64,000 bases of DNA from contig NZ_LR027842.1 in assembly GCF_900607225.1 (NCBI RefSeq), positions 1,883,929-1,947,928 of the forward strand. The letters are read 5' to 3'. Positions 1-9,048 of the stretch are shown one piece after another. The stretch comes from [Pseudopropionibacterium] massiliense (GTDB lineage Bacteria; Actinomycetota; Actinomycetes; Propionibacteriales; Propionibacteriaceae). Under the pieces are notes generated by a model. The model saw nothing but the letters and a program-made list of their open reading frames with translations, was not told where the DNA came from and did not search any database. A program made the position numbers and the translations under genes. Numbering within the stretch: the stretch's first letter is position 1; each line of letters opens with the position of its first letter.

Positions 1-713
1 GCCCGGACGCGGGTGACCGCATCGAGGCAGACGGTCTGCACTCTTTCGATGGCGTCCCGAAGGGCCCAGGTGTCGGATGTGCGGCGCGGGGCCTTGTGGC
101 CCTTCCACGCCTCCTCGAGGCGTTCGCCCACGACCCGGCGGAGCTCCCCCGCCAGCCGCAGGCGTTCGCCGCTGCGAATCTCGACGATATCCCCGGCCAG
201 GATGGCAAGGCGCACCTCCCGGCGCTCAAGAACGGCGAGAACGCCTTTGAAGGCCAGTCCCAGGAAGACGCCGAAAACGGTCAGGAAAGTGTAGTCGAAC
301 ATCTGCCCGACCAAGCCCTCAAGACCCCTCATGGCGCTGAGGCTGCGAATCCCCCCGTAGCCTGTTCCCAAGAGAACGACCATGGAGATCGGCCGCACGC
401 CGTAGCGGAAGGCGAAAGTGGCCGATGCCAGCACGAAGAACACGGGGTCGGCTCCGGCGTCCCCGGTGACCATCACGAATACCAAGGGCAGCAGCCCGAT
501 GCACAGTCCGATCCACGGCCACCAGAGCAGCACGAAGGAAGCCACCGCGATCGAGACGTGGGTCAGGACAACCAAGGGACGTATCTCGGCCCCTTCGATG
601 AAAAGCTCCAGAATATTGGAAATGAACTGAAAACCTACGGCGAACAGGACGAACCAGCGCCCGAGGTCGACCAGAGCGACCGTCGGGCTCTTCTCCTCAG
701 CTTCCTGGCTCAT
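1..713 (-). CDS. membrane sensor histidine-kinase-like protein, partial, phospho-acceptor His missing
   Basis: The frame is open to the left edge, so the C-terminal part is not visible. It starts at an ATG (713-711) behind a G-rich Shine-Dalgarno. The first ~165 residues hold about five hydrophobic membrane segments without an obvious extracellular domain. They are followed by the helix that in LuxR-partner kinases carries the HisKA_3 box. Here the box reads ERLRLAGELRRVVGERL, and the usual ELHD (His-Asp) is RR. Lying next to a LuxR-type regulator, it is most simply the cognate sensor, but it may be a pseudokinase or peptide sensor that cannot autophosphorylate in the normal way. The ATPase domain, if present, lies outside the window. 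Codon use and GC look less biased than in the housekeeping genes. Confidence 0.75.
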   Translation of the reverse strand, partial: MSQEAEEKSPTVALVDLGRWFVLFAVGFQFISNILELFIEGAEIRPLVVLTHVSIAVASFVLLWWPWIGLCIGLLPLVFVMVTGDAGADPVFFVLASATFAFRYGVRPISMVVLLGTGYGGIRSLSAMRGLEGLVGQMFDYTFLTVFGVFLGLAFKGVLAVLERREVRLAILAGDIVEIRSGERLRLAGELRRVVGERLEEAWKGHKAPRRTSDTWALRDAIERVQTVCLDAVTRVR

Positions 714-780
714 GTCCCCCCGCTCAGATCAGCTCACTTCCCGATTCGGAAACCATGCATTCTTCTCTTTCAAGCCATCA

Positions 781-984
781 TTACCTTTTGCACCAAGTAG
801 TCGTCTTGAAGAGCCACCAAATGATACAGCCAACGCCGCCACGGTTGGCCTCGTTGCCTTTCACCACGGAGATGGAGTTCTGATTGGCGACCGGCTCGGT
901 GGTGTTGGCGGTCGCGGGAACCGCACCAAGGGCCAAGCAGGATCCCAACACGAGAGCAGCTGCCGCAAGGCGCATCTTTTTCAT
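781..984 (-). CDS. small secreted two-cysteine, Trp-rich peptide (67 aa)
   Basis: The start at 984 is set by a strong GGAGGA Shine-Dalgarno five or six bases upstream. Residues 1-26 form a textbook signal peptide: MKKMR, a hydrophobic core, then a PATA cleavage site. The predicted mature peptide is ~41 residues. Its tail is Gly-rich, has Cys53 and Cys65 and three Trp (56, 57, 64), and ends in CKR. A disulfide between the two Cys is possible. The gene is 67 bp upstream of the sensor gene on the same strand, so the two are probably co-transcribed, and the response regulator diverges from them. I do not recognise the family. A secreted signal for the adjacent sensor or a bacteriocin-like peptide are the two readings; neither is proven. 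An LGSC lipobox at Cys16 is unlikely because the hydrophobic core continues after it. Confidence 0.75.
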   Translation of the reverse strand: MKKMRLAAAALVLGSCLALGAVPATANTTEPVANQNSISVVKGNEANRGGVGCIIWWLFKTTTWCKR

Positions 985-1221
985 TGCTTCCTCCGTTTTT
1001 TCACGCGATCCACCACCTCCTACTCCCAGCAACGCTCAGATCTTACACACCGCGTCGCCGCGGCCGCACTCCTCGGGGCGGGTCACCCACAGACAAACCG
1101 GCCGGCTTCGCGCCACCATCGAGGCATTCCGTCCGCCTCGCGTCTCCGGGAAGACACGTCCTTCCGCGTGGCGCGGCGGTTGATGGGGCAAAACCCGGTT
1201 CCGTGGATTATGGTTTTCATC

Positions 1222-1905
1222 ATGACCGAGCTCTGCCGTGTACTAGTCGCTGATGATGATCCCATGGTCCGCGAGGCCTACCGCATGTTCCTGGCGCGAC
1301 ACGACGATCACGAGGTGGTTGGTGAGGCCCGCAACGGGCGGGAGGCCGTGGAGGCCTACGAAGAACTGAAGCCGGACGTGGTGCTCATGGATCTTCAGAT
1401 GCCCGACATGTCAGGGGTTGATGCCATTCGCGAGATCAATCGGAAACATCGCGGGGCCTGCATAGTTGCCCTGACCACCTTCGGCACTCAGGAGTACATC
1501 ATTTCCGCTCTGCGCGCCGGCGCCTCCGGATACCTGATGAAGGATTGCGGCGGCCCCGCCCTGCTGAACGGTATTCAGCAGGCCCGTGACGGCGACATGC
1601 CGCTGGCGCCGGGGGTTCGGCGCGAGCTGGTCGCCGATCTTCTGACGGGACACCCCAAGATCCTGACCGACGAGGCGGCAGCCGCCGGGCTCGCCCCCCG
1701 TGAGAAGGAATTGCTGATCTGGCTCGGCCAAGGAATGACGAATGCGCAGATCGCAGCCAAGATGTTCATCTCCGAGGGTTCCGTGAAACAGTATCTGTCC
1801 CACATCGGTGACAAGATGGGGCTGAAGTCCCGCACCCAGATCCTGGTGCGGGCCATTCAGCTGGGTCTCGTCGATCCGACGCTCATGACTCCCGGACTGT
1901 CCTGA
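1222..1905 (+). CDS. NarL/LuxR-type response regulator
   Basis: This is a 227-aa two-domain regulator. The N-terminal receiver domain has the acidic pocket (Asp11-Asp13), a phospho-acceptor Asp57 in VVLMDLQMPD, a conserved Thr in ALTTF and a Lys in LMKD. The C-terminal LuxR-type helix-turn-helix spans about residues 158-210 (LAPREKELL ... SEGSVKQYLSHI). All catalytic positions are intact, in contrast to the neighbouring sensor. An in-frame ATG at 1210 is an alternative start; neither has a clear Shine-Dalgarno. It is transcribed divergently from the secreted peptide and sensor genes across a ~237-bp intergenic region, which probably holds its own target promoter. Confidence 0.9.
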   Translation: MTELCRVLVADDDPMVREAYRMFLARHDDHEVVGEARNGREAVEAYEELKPDVVLMDLQMPDMSGVDAIREINRKHRGACIVALTTFGTQEYIISALRAGASGYLMKDCGGPALLNGIQQARDGDMPLAPGVRRELVADLLTGHPKILTDEAAAAGLAPREKELLIWLGQGMTNAQIAAKMFISEGSVKQYLSHIGDKMGLKSRTQILVRAIQLGLVDPTLMTPGLS

Positions 1906-1920
1906 AGTATATTTCCGCGT

Positions 1921-3084
1921 TCATTCCCCGAGGATTCCGGCAACGAATCCCTCGGGGTCGAAGGGCGCAAGGTCGTCCACGCCTTCCCCGAGGCCGACGA
2001 GCTTGACCGGAACCCCGAGTTCGCGTTGCACCTGAATGACGATGCCGCCCTTCGCGGAACCGTCCAGCTTGGTGAGCACGATTCCGGTGACATCCACCAC
2101 GTCGGAGAAGATCCGGGCCTGCGTCATTCCGTTCTGGCCCGTGGTGGCATCGAGGACCAGCAGGACCTCGGTGACGGGTGCCTTCTTCTCGATGACGCGC
2201 TTGACCTTGCCGAGTTCGTCCATCAGCCCAACCTTGGTGTGCAGCCGTCCGGCGGTGTCGACGAGCACCACGTCGGTTTCCTCTTCCTTGCCCTTGGCGA
2301 CCGCGTCGAAGGCGACGGACGCGGGGTCACTGCCCTCGGCGGAGCTCACCGTCTCGACACCGACCCGCTCCCCCCATGTGGCGAGTTGTTCGGCGGCGGC
2401 GGCCCGGAAGGTGTCGGCCGCGCCAAGCATCACGGAGCGCCCCTCGGCCACCAGCACCCGGGCCAGCTTGCCAACGGTGGTGGTCTTGCCCGTCCCGTTG
2501 ACCCCGACCACCATCACGACGGCGGGGTCGCCATCGGCCGCTGTCAGGTTCAGGCTCCGGTCGAGATCTGGCTCGACCAGCTTCAGGAGTTCGGCGCGCA
2601 GCACCTGACGGGCGCGTTCGGGATCGGAGATCCCGTCGATGCTCAGTTCCCGGCGCAACGCCTCGGTGAGTTCCGTGGTGGGTCCAACACCCAGGTCGGA
2701 GGCGATCAGGGTGGCCTCGAAATCGTCCCAGGTCTCGGAATCGATCCGATCGACGCTCAGCAGTTCACCGAGCGCCCGGGCCAGCGCATTGTTGCTCGAG
2801 GCCAGGCGGCGACGCAGCCGGGCAAACCGGGAACGCGGCTCCTCGGGCTGATCCAGTTCGGGCCTCGCCGGTTCAGGCTCAGCGATCTCACCCGCCGGCT
2901 CGTCATCCGATGCATCCTCGGGTACCGGCTTCTCCTCGACAACGGCTCCCTCCTCAGGGGCCTCGATCGCCTCGGGCTTCTCACCGGGGGGCAGTTCCTT
3001 CTTGCCGTACCTGATGACGAGCGCTGCGGCCACCAGCCCGGCCCCGACGATCGCGACGACCAACCAGAAAATCAAATCTCCCAC
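1921..3084 (-). CDS. ftsY: signal recognition particle receptor FtsY
   Basis: SRP receptor GTPase that docks ribosome-nascent chain-SRP complexes at the membrane. The 387-aa protein starts at a GTG (3084). It has an N-terminal hydrophobic segment (residues 1-25), an acidic linker (35-85) typical of actinobacterial FtsY, and the NG domain. The P-loop GVNGTGKTTT is near residue 194, followed by DTFRAAAAEQL, DTAGR and TKLDGSAKGG. It lies downstream of smc on the same strand, the usual actinobacterial order, and converges on the response regulator gene with a 15-bp gap. Confidence 0.97.
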   Translation of the reverse strand: MGDLIFWLVVAIVGAGLVAAALVIRYGKKELPPGEKPEAIEAPEEGAVVEEKPVPEDASDDEPAGEIAEPEPARPELDQPEEPRSRFARLRRRLASSNNALARALGELLSVDRIDSETWDDFEATLIASDLGVGPTTELTEALRRELSIDGISDPERARQVLRAELLKLVEPDLDRSLNLTAADGDPAVVMVVGVNGTGKTTTVGKLARVLVAEGRSVMLGAADTFRAAAAEQLATWGERVGVETVSSAEGSDPASVAFDAVAKGKEEETDVVLVDTAGRLHTKVGLMDELGKVKRVIEKKAPVTEVLLVLDATTGQNGMTQARIFSDVVDVTGIVLTKLDGSAKGGIVIQVQRELGVPVKLVGLGEGVDDLAPFDPEGFVAGILGE

Positions 3085-3169
3085 GGGGCAATCCTAGGAC
3101 CTGTTGCGGAAGTCATGCCCGGTTTCATCGCTCCGGGGCGAACGGAACCGGACGTGACACGCCACCGGG

Positions 3170-6100
3170 TCATGGTTGCTGGAGTCGCTGGCTGACCACG
3201 GTGGAGATGCCGTCGCCGCGCATGGTCACACCGTAGAGGCTGTCCGCAATCTCCATGGTGCGTTTCTGATGGGTGATCACGAGCAGCTGGGAGCTCTGCC
3301 TCAGTTCCTCGTAGATTCCGAGCAGGCGACCCAGGTTGGCGTCGTCCAGGGCCGCCTCCACCTCGTCAAGGATGTAGAAGGGGCTCGGGCGGGCGATGAA
3401 CAGGCTGACGAGGAAAGTCACGGCCACCAGCGAACGTTCCCCTCCCGAGAGCAGCGAGAGCCGTTTGACCTGCTTGCCCGCGGGCCTGGCCTCGACGTCC
3501 ACCCCGGTTTCCAGCCAGTTCCCGGGCTCGGTGAGTAGTAGCTTGCCCTCGCCCCCGGGGAAGAGCCGCTGAAAAACCTCCCCGAAGGTGCGTTCGACAT
3601 CGCGATAGGCCGCTTCGAAGACCTCTTGCACCCTCCGGTCGACGTCGTCGATCAGCGCGAGCAGGTCGGCACGGGTTTGCTTCAGGTCGGCGAGTTGCTC
3701 AGCCAGGAAGGCGTGCCGGATCTTGAGCGCCTCGAACTCCTCCAGCGCCAGCGGATTGACCCGGCCCAGGGCCGCCAGCCCCCGCTCGGCGCGTCGCAGG
3801 CGTTTCTCCTGCTCCACGCGCACGTAGGGAACTGGCTCGGGAGCCTCGTCGTCGGGGCCGAGGGCGGTGCCGTCGGGCCAGGTGATGACCGGGACGAGCT
3901 GCTCCGGACCGTATTCGGCGACGAGTTGGTCGCCTTCCAGGCCCAATTCGGTCAGGCTTTTCTCCTCCAGCTGTTCGATCCGCATCCGGCGTTCGATCCG
4001 GGCCAGCTCGTCCCGGTGGGCGCCCCGCATGAGTTCTTCAAGGCGTTGAGCGGCCGCCCGAGAGGCCTGCCTGGCCGTGACCGTGGCAGCTTCAGCGGCC
4101 CGCCTGCGGGCCTCCGCGGTGTCCCGGCTGGCGGCGGCCCGTCCCATGGTGGCGTCGGTCATCCTCGCCAGTTGAAGGGATGCGTCGTACACCGCCCGGC
4201 CCACCGCGGCCTCGCGGCGAAGTTGTTCCGCCCGGGCACGGGCCTTGGCGCGCGACTGGCGTTCCGCGGCCGCGGCCCGCAACAGGCCATCGGCCCTGCC
4301 CGCCAGCGAACGGGCCTGTTCCTCGGCCGTTCGCAGCAGCAGCCTGGCCTCCATCTCCGCCTGCCGGGACAGTCTTGCGACCACGGCCAGTTCATCGCGG
4401 CTGGTGGGGTCGGGTTCGAGGATCTCCTCCCCACTGGCCGCGGCGAGCCGGGCCTCCAGTTCGCCCAGCCGGGTTTCGTGCCCGGCCCGGCCCTGGCGGG
4501 CGGTCTCGATGGCCGAGGCCAACCGATCGGCCTCACGGGTGGCGGCCACCTGCGCCTGCCGATGGGCGCCGAGGGCATCCGAGATGGCTGTGAACTGCGC
4601 GTCGGATTCGTGCAGGGCCGCCAGGGCCGCGGCCTCCTCGTCGCGTGCCTGCTGCAGCGTGGCCCGTGCAGTTTCCAGGGCGAAGCGCTGCCGGTCCACC
4701 TCGGCGGCGATCCGCGCCAGCTGCTCCTCGGTCTCGGCCAGGTCCGCGTTCAGGGCGAGCAGCGAGGGTTTGGCGGTCGATCCACCCTCGACCAGCCAAC
4801 TGGAGACCCGGTCGCCCGCCCGGGTCACGGCGATCAGCGACGGGTCGGCCTCGATCGCCCCCCTGGCCGCGGACAGATCCTCCACTGCCACGATCCCGGC
4901 CGACAGCCGGGCCAGCGCCCCCGTCAGCTCCCGGGACGCGGTGATGAGATCGAGCAGCGGGGTCTGCTCCTCCGCCGCCGCGCCGGCGACCATCACGTGG
5001 GAGCGTCCGAGGTCCTCCCCGGCCAGGTGTGCAACGGCCGAGAGGGCATCATCGAGTCCGGTGGCGACGACCGCCTCGGCCGCCGCTCCGAGACCCGCGG
5101 CCACGGCTTGTTCCCAGCCGGGAGCCACCTGGATGAGGTCCCCCAGTCGCCCCAGCACACCGGGACGTCCCAGCAGGTCGCTGGAGCCGTCGCGCTGCCG
5201 GGTGGCCAACCGCAGTGCCTCCACCCGCGCGGTGAGAGCGGCTTTCTCCTTCGCGAGGCGGGTCTCCTCCGCCGCGATCCACGCCACCTCGGTCTCGTAT
5301 TCCGTCACGGCGCTGTTCGCGGCCTCCCACGCGGCGTCCAGACTCGACTCGTCGGTTCCCAACCCGGCGAGGGTGTTCTCGGCCTGCCGGTACTGGTCGG
5401 CGGCTTCCCGGGCCCGGGTGAGGGCCTCCTCCCGCCGTGCGGACAGGCGTTCCTCCTCCCCCTGTGCGGCTTCCAGCCGGGAAAGGACGGAGGCCACCTC
5501 TCCTTTGAGGCGGGCCAACCCTTCCCTGCGGTCGGCCACTGCGCGCAGGGCGGCCGCGTAGAGCTGTTCGGCCTCGGCGTGCCGGGTCTCGGCCTCGTTT
5601 CGCCGAGCGGATGCGTCGTTGAGATCTGACCGGGCCTGTTCGATGTCGTCGGCCAGTTCGGCCTCGCGTTGCCTGATCCCGCGCGCCTCGGCCTCCAGGG
5701 AATCGGGATCCCGGCCGGAGGCATCGATGACTGGCTGGGCGTCACCGTGTCTCATGCGTTCGGCCGCCACCGAGCTCGTCGAGGAGACCCGTTCCTTCAG
5801 AGCAGCCAGTGCATACCAGCGTTCCTGACAGCGATCGAAGTCCCGCGATGCCTCCTTCAGCTCCACCTCCGCCACCTCTTCAGCGACCATCGCGGACCGG
5901 ACCTCGGCCTCCGCGCGTTCCTTCGCCTCGGTGGCCGCGGCCTCGTCGGCCAGGTCAGCCGCCAGTTCATCCCGGGCAGCACGGAGGTCGTCGGCCAGCA
6001 GTCGGGCTTTCGCGTCACGTTGCTCAGCCTGGATGACGGCGGCACGACGAGCTGTCTCTGCTTGGCGTCCGAGTGGTTTGAGCTGACGCTGCAGCTCCCC

Positions 6101-6685
6101 TATGAGATCTTGGAGCCGCTCCAGGTTTGCCCTGGTGCCCTCCAGCTTCCGGGCTGCTTTTTCCTTGCGTTTGCGGTGCTTGAGCACCCCGGCCGCCTCC
6201 TCGATGAATCCCCTGCGGGACTCGGGGGTGGCCTGGAGGATGGCGTCGAGCTGACCCTGGCCGACGATCACGTGCATCTCCCGTCCGATCCCGGAGTCGC
6301 TGAGCAGCTCCGTGACGTCCAGCAGACGGGAAGGAACACCGTTGATGGCATATTCGGACCCGCCACTGCGGAACATAGTTCGGGTGATGGTCACCTCCGC
6401 GTATTCGATGGGCAGAGCGCCGTCGGAGTTGTCGATGGTCAACTGCACCTCGGCGCGTCCCAGCGGTGCGCGCTTCGATGTGCCCGCGAAGATGACGTCC
6501 TCCATCTTCCCTCCACGCAGGCTCTTGGCGCCCTGCTCCCCCATGACCCAGCTCAAGGCATCCACGACATTGGATTTCCCGGATCCGTTGGGCCCGACGA
6601 TGCATGTGATACCCGGCTCGAAAGTGAGAGTGGTAGCCGAGGCGAAGGACTTGAATCCCCTGAGGATCAGCTGTTTGAGGTACAT
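3170..6685 (-). CDS. smc: chromosome segregation protein SMC
   Basis: Structural maintenance of chromosomes ATPase, the condensin core that organises and segregates the chromosome with ScpA/ScpB. At 1171 aa it is normal length. The Walker A motif GPNGSGKSN is at residues 31-39. Long coiled-coil arms rich in Ala/Arg/Glu flank a central hinge at roughly residues 500-650. The C-terminal head carries the ABC signature LSGGERSL near 1078 and Walker B YILDEVEAALD near 1105. It starts at an ATG that overlaps the end of the GtrA-family gene by 19 bp, so the two are translationally linked. Confidence 0.97.
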   Translation of the reverse strand: MYLKQLILRGFKSFASATTLTFEPGITCIVGPNGSGKSNVVDALSWVMGEQGAKSLRGGKMEDVIFAGTSKRAPLGRAEVQLTIDNSDGALPIEYAEVTITRTMFRSGGSEYAINGVPSRLLDVTELLSDSGIGREMHVIVGQGQLDAILQATPESRRGFIEEAAGVLKHRKRKEKAARKLEGTRANLERLQDLIGELQRQLKPLGRQAETARRAAVIQAEQRDAKARLLADDLRAARDELAADLADEAAATEAKERAEAEVRSAMVAEEVAEVELKEASRDFDRCQERWYALAALKERVSSTSSVAAERMRHGDAQPVIDASGRDPDSLEAEARGIRQREAELADDIEQARSDLNDASARRNEAETRHAEAEQLYAAALRAVADRREGLARLKGEVASVLSRLEAAQGEEERLSARREEALTRAREAADQYRQAENTLAGLGTDESSLDAAWEAANSAVTEYETEVAWIAAEETRLAKEKAALTARVEALRLATRQRDGSSDLLGRPGVLGRLGDLIQVAPGWEQAVAAGLGAAAEAVVATGLDDALSAVAHLAGEDLGRSHVMVAGAAAEEQTPLLDLITASRELTGALARLSAGIVAVEDLSAARGAIEADPSLIAVTRAGDRVSSWLVEGGSTAKPSLLALNADLAETEEQLARIAAEVDRQRFALETARATLQQARDEEAAALAALHESDAQFTAISDALGAHRQAQVAATREADRLASAIETARQGRAGHETRLGELEARLAAASGEEILEPDPTSRDELAVVARLSRQAEMEARLLLRTAEEQARSLAGRADGLLRAAAAERQSRAKARARAEQLRREAAVGRAVYDASLQLARMTDATMGRAAASRDTAEARRRAAEAATVTARQASRAAAQRLEELMRGAHRDELARIERRMRIEQLEEKSLTELGLEGDQLVAEYGPEQLVPVITWPDGTALGPDDEAPEPVPYVRVEQEKRLRRAERGLAALGRVNPLALEEFEALKIRHAFLAEQLADLKQTRADLLALIDDVDRRVQEVFEAAYRDVERTFGEVFQRLFPGGEGKLLLTEPGNWLETGVDVEARPAGKQVKRLSLLSGGERSLVAVTFLVSLFIARPSPFYILDEVEAALDDANLGRLLGIYEELRQSSQLLVITHQKRTMEIADSLYGVTMRGDGISTVVSQRLQQP

Positions 6686-7260
6686 GCAGGCTTTTCCCCC
6701 TGTCCCTTGGAGGGTTCGCGGGCGGCCCGGAAGGTCCAGAACTTGTTCACCAGGAAATTCACCGGGATGGTACAGACGATGGAGATCAGATTCGCCCAGT
6801 ACTGGCGGCTCCGCAGACCAGAGGAACCATCAAAGATGCTGTCGGGCAGCGCAACCGGGGAGTGAGGATGCATCAGAGCCGTGATGATCACCTGCCCAAA
6901 AGCCAGCGCGACCAGTCCGACAAACAGGAATGGCCAGTACTCCCGAAACCATCCGGCCAGTTTGTGGGACTTGAAGGTCCACCAGCGGTTGAGTTGGAAA
7001 TTGAACAGGTTCGCCACCAGGAACGCGATGGTGGACATGACGTGGTACCAGCGGATGTTGAACTCGGTACCCGGGATAGCGAGCCACACGCCTTCACCCT
7101 CCGGGACACCTGCGCTGGCCCAGAACAGCGGGAACAGCTTCCGGCAGGCGATGAGCGCCCCCATGTTCACCAGGACGCCGAGGCCACCGACGACCCCGAA
7201 CCGGATGAACTGCCACAGGGAATCCTTGTTGTTTCGGAGCAATTGACCGATCGCGCTCAT
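6667..7260 (-). CDS. GtrA-family membrane protein
   Basis: A 197-aa protein with about four transmembrane segments and GtrA-family landmarks: the N-terminal FIRFGVVGGLGVLVNMG segment and two NF..N..WTF repeats (NFQLNRWWTF and NFLVNKFWTF). GtrA-like proteins are thought to help move lipid-linked sugars across the membrane, but the substrate here cannot be told. It starts at an ATG with GAGG upstream, 9 bp after mutM, and its end overlaps the smc start by 19 bp. A cell-envelope gene is an unusual passenger between mutM and smc. Confidence 0.85.
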   Translation of the reverse strand: MSAIGQLLRNNKDSLWQFIRFGVVGGLGVLVNMGALIACRKLFPLFWASAGVPEGEGVWLAIPGTEFNIRWYHVMSTIAFLVANLFNFQLNRWWTFKSHKLAGWFREYWPFLFVGLVALAFGQVIITALMHPHSPVALPDSIFDGSSGLRSRQYWANLISIVCTIPVNFLVNKFWTFRAAREPSKGQGEKPACTSNS

Positions 7261-7269
7261 GTACCATCC

Positions 7270-8103
7270 TCACGGCTTGGGCAGCCGCTGGCATCGTGGG
7301 CACAGAAAGCTGCTTCGGTTGGCGAATCGTCGACGCACCACGAGTGTCGCGCAGCGCCGACATGGTTGGGCCTCACGCCCATAGGCGTCAAGTCCACGTT
7401 CAAAATACCCTGATTCACCATTGATATTGACATAGAGCGAGTCAAAAGACGTGCCACCAGCGGTCAGCGCCTCCGACATGACGTCACGGGCATGCCCCAG
7501 CAGAGCGACAGCACGTTTCTGGGTGAGGTGTTGTGTGGGATGCTCGAAGTGCAGCCTCGCACGCCACAGACATTCGTCAGCGTAAATGTTGCCGATTCCG
7601 GAAACGAGTTTCTGATCGAGGATGGCGCGCTTGACCGTGGTTCGTCTTCCCCGCATCCGTTTGGCAACCGCGACGGGATCGAACCTCGGATCGAAAGGAT
7701 CGAGAGCAATGTGTGGGACCGGGCACTCGCCGCTTCGTGAGACGAACTCGAGTCCGCCGAACATGCGCTGGTCGACGAAACGCAGCTGGGTGCCGTCATC
7801 GAGATCGAACAGGACCCGCGTGTTGCGCAGCTGCGGATCGTGGGGCCGGTTTATCCGAAACTGCCCGCTCATCCCCAGGTGAGCGATCATGGCGTCGTCG
7901 CCCAGGACCAGCCAGAGGTACTTGCCGCGACGGGCGACCGCCTTGATTCCGCGCCCCGTGAGATCGGAGGCGAAGCCTTCCGGGCCACCGGGGTGAGAAC
8001 GCACGGGACGGCGATGCAGGACCGTGACCGCTTCGATGGTGCGTCCGAGCACGTGTTTCTCCAGCCCCCGACGCACCACTTCAACCTCGGGAAGCTCAGG
8101 CAT
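7270..8103 (-). CDS. mutM: formamidopyrimidine-DNA glycosylase
   Basis: Bifunctional base-excision repair enzyme that removes 8-oxoguanine and formamidopyrimidines and nicks the abasic site. The start is fixed by the obligatory N-terminus MPELPEVE, where Pro2 is the catalytic nucleophile after Met removal and Glu3 the proton donor. That gives 277 aa and an 8-bp overlap with the end of rnc. The helix-two-turn-helix region is [14 protein letters not shown]. The C-terminal zinc finger has the CRRC ... CPRC cysteines. It is part of the rnc-mutM-smc-ftsY cluster. Confidence 0.96.
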   Translation of the reverse strand: MPELPEVEVVRRGLEKHVLGRTIEAVTVLHRRPVRSHPGGPEGFASDLTGRGIKAVARRGKYLWLVLGDDAMIAHLGMSGQFRINRPHDPQLRNTRVLFDLDDGTQLRFVDQRMFGGLEFVSRSGECPVPHIALDPFDPRFDPVAVAKRMRGRRTTVKRAILDQKLVSGIGNIYADECLWRARLHFEHPTQHLTQKRAVALLGHARDVMSEALTAGGTSFDSLYVNINGESGYFERGLDAYGREAQPCRRCATLVVRRRFANRSSFLCPRCQRLPKP

Positions 8104-8836
8104 CCGGGGACAGATTCCGGTAGGCCTCGTGGGCGGCCAGCTGCTCGGCACGTTTCTTGCTGGATGCGACCCCCGCTCCGACGGCCTTCCCGTCGACCAT
8201 GGCAGTGGCGGTGAAAACACGCTGATGGTCGGGTCCCTCCCCGACGATCTCGTACCGGGGCGGTTCCAACCCGTTGTGGGCGCAGTATTCCTGCAGAGCC
8301 GTCTTGTAATCGGTGTAATGTCCCTGCAGCTCGCTGGAGGCGATTCGTTCGTCGAGGAGTGCGTGCACGAAGCGTGCCGAAGCTCCCGCTCCACAGGACA
8401 TGTGAATGGCTCCGATCACCGCTTCCATGGTGTCGGCGAGGATGGAGGTCTTGTCCGCCCCTCCGGTGTTGATCTCCCCCTGCCCCAACCGAATCAGCTC
8501 TCCCAGTTGCAGGTCACGTGCCACCTCGGCCAGGGCATGGGAACTGACCACCGACGCGCGCAGCTTCGCCAACTGGCCTTCGGCCAAGTTCGGGAAGGAC
8601 GTGAAGATGTGCTCGGTCACCACGATCTGCAGCACTGCGTCGCCCAGGAACTCCAGCCTCTCGTTGCTGGGGATGCGCCCGTGCTCGAAGGCGAAACTGC
8701 GATGCGTGAAGGCGAGCTCGAACAGCTGGGCGTCCACTTGGACACCCAGCTCGTCAAGGAGAGCGGTTAGCTTGTTCAGGCCTCGACGACCTGACGACGG
8801 GCACCCTTGGCACCGTACTGGCCACAGGAAGGGCAT
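8096..8836 (-). CDS. rnc: ribonuclease III
   Basis: Double-strand-specific endoribonuclease for rRNA and mRNA processing. The catalytic signature [12 protein letters not shown] lies in the N-terminal RNase III domain, with the second acidic cluster at [11 protein letters not shown]-terminal double-stranded-RNA-binding domain ends in [13 protein letters not shown]. The start is uncertain. The ATG at 8836 gives 246 aa but overlaps rpmF by ~60 bp without a Shine-Dalgarno. A GTG at 8737 would begin just before the conserved [10 protein letters not shown] and may be too short. The true N-terminus probably lies between them. Confidence 0.93.
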   Translation of the reverse strand: MPFLWPVRCQGCPSSGRRGLNKLTALLDELGVQVDAQLFELAFTHRSFAFEHGRIPSNERLEFLGDAVLQIVVTEHIFTSFPNLAEGQLAKLRASVVSSHALAEVARDLQLGELIRLGQGEINTGGADKTSILADTMEAVIGAIHMSCGAGASARFVHALLDERIASSELQGHYTDYKTALQEYCAHNGLEPPRYEIVGEGPDHQRVFTATAMVDGKAVGAGVASSKKRAEQLAAHEAYRNLSPDA

Positions 8837-8967
8837 GCGGTGTGGGACAGGTGCGGTTCACGGCAAGCCGGGTTCACGCAGATGACGGTGGGGACGACGG
8901 AAGTCTTCCACTGCGCACGACGCGAACGGGTGTTGCTGCGCGACATCTTGCGCTTCGGAACGGCCAC
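8776..8967 (-). CDS. rpmF: 50S ribosomal protein L32
   Basis: A 63-aa ribosomal protein starting at a GTG (8967) with a GAGGAG Shine-Dalgarno six bases upstream, giving the expected (M)AVPKRKMSRSNTRSRRAQW N-terminus. Two cysteine pairs (CVNPAC and CPSC) form the zinc ribbon, so this is the Zn-binding C+ form rather than the Zn-independent paralogue. It follows the DUF177 gene in the usual order and leads into rnc. Confidence 0.96.
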   Translation of the reverse strand: MAVPKRKMSRSNTRSRRAQWKTSVVPTVICVNPACREPHLSHTACPSCGQYGAKGARRQVVEA

Positions 8968-9048
8968 GATCTTCTCCTCGGACTTGTTAGCCGCTGATTG
9001 GTCCAGTCCCGCACGGGACCACACTGACCAGCGACTCCTTTTCTGGTC

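Noticed and set aside
3626..5629. Long plus-strand frame opposite smc
   Set aside because: Low-complexity Gly/Arg/Pro translation typical of antisense GC-rich DNA. smc coverage is unambiguous.
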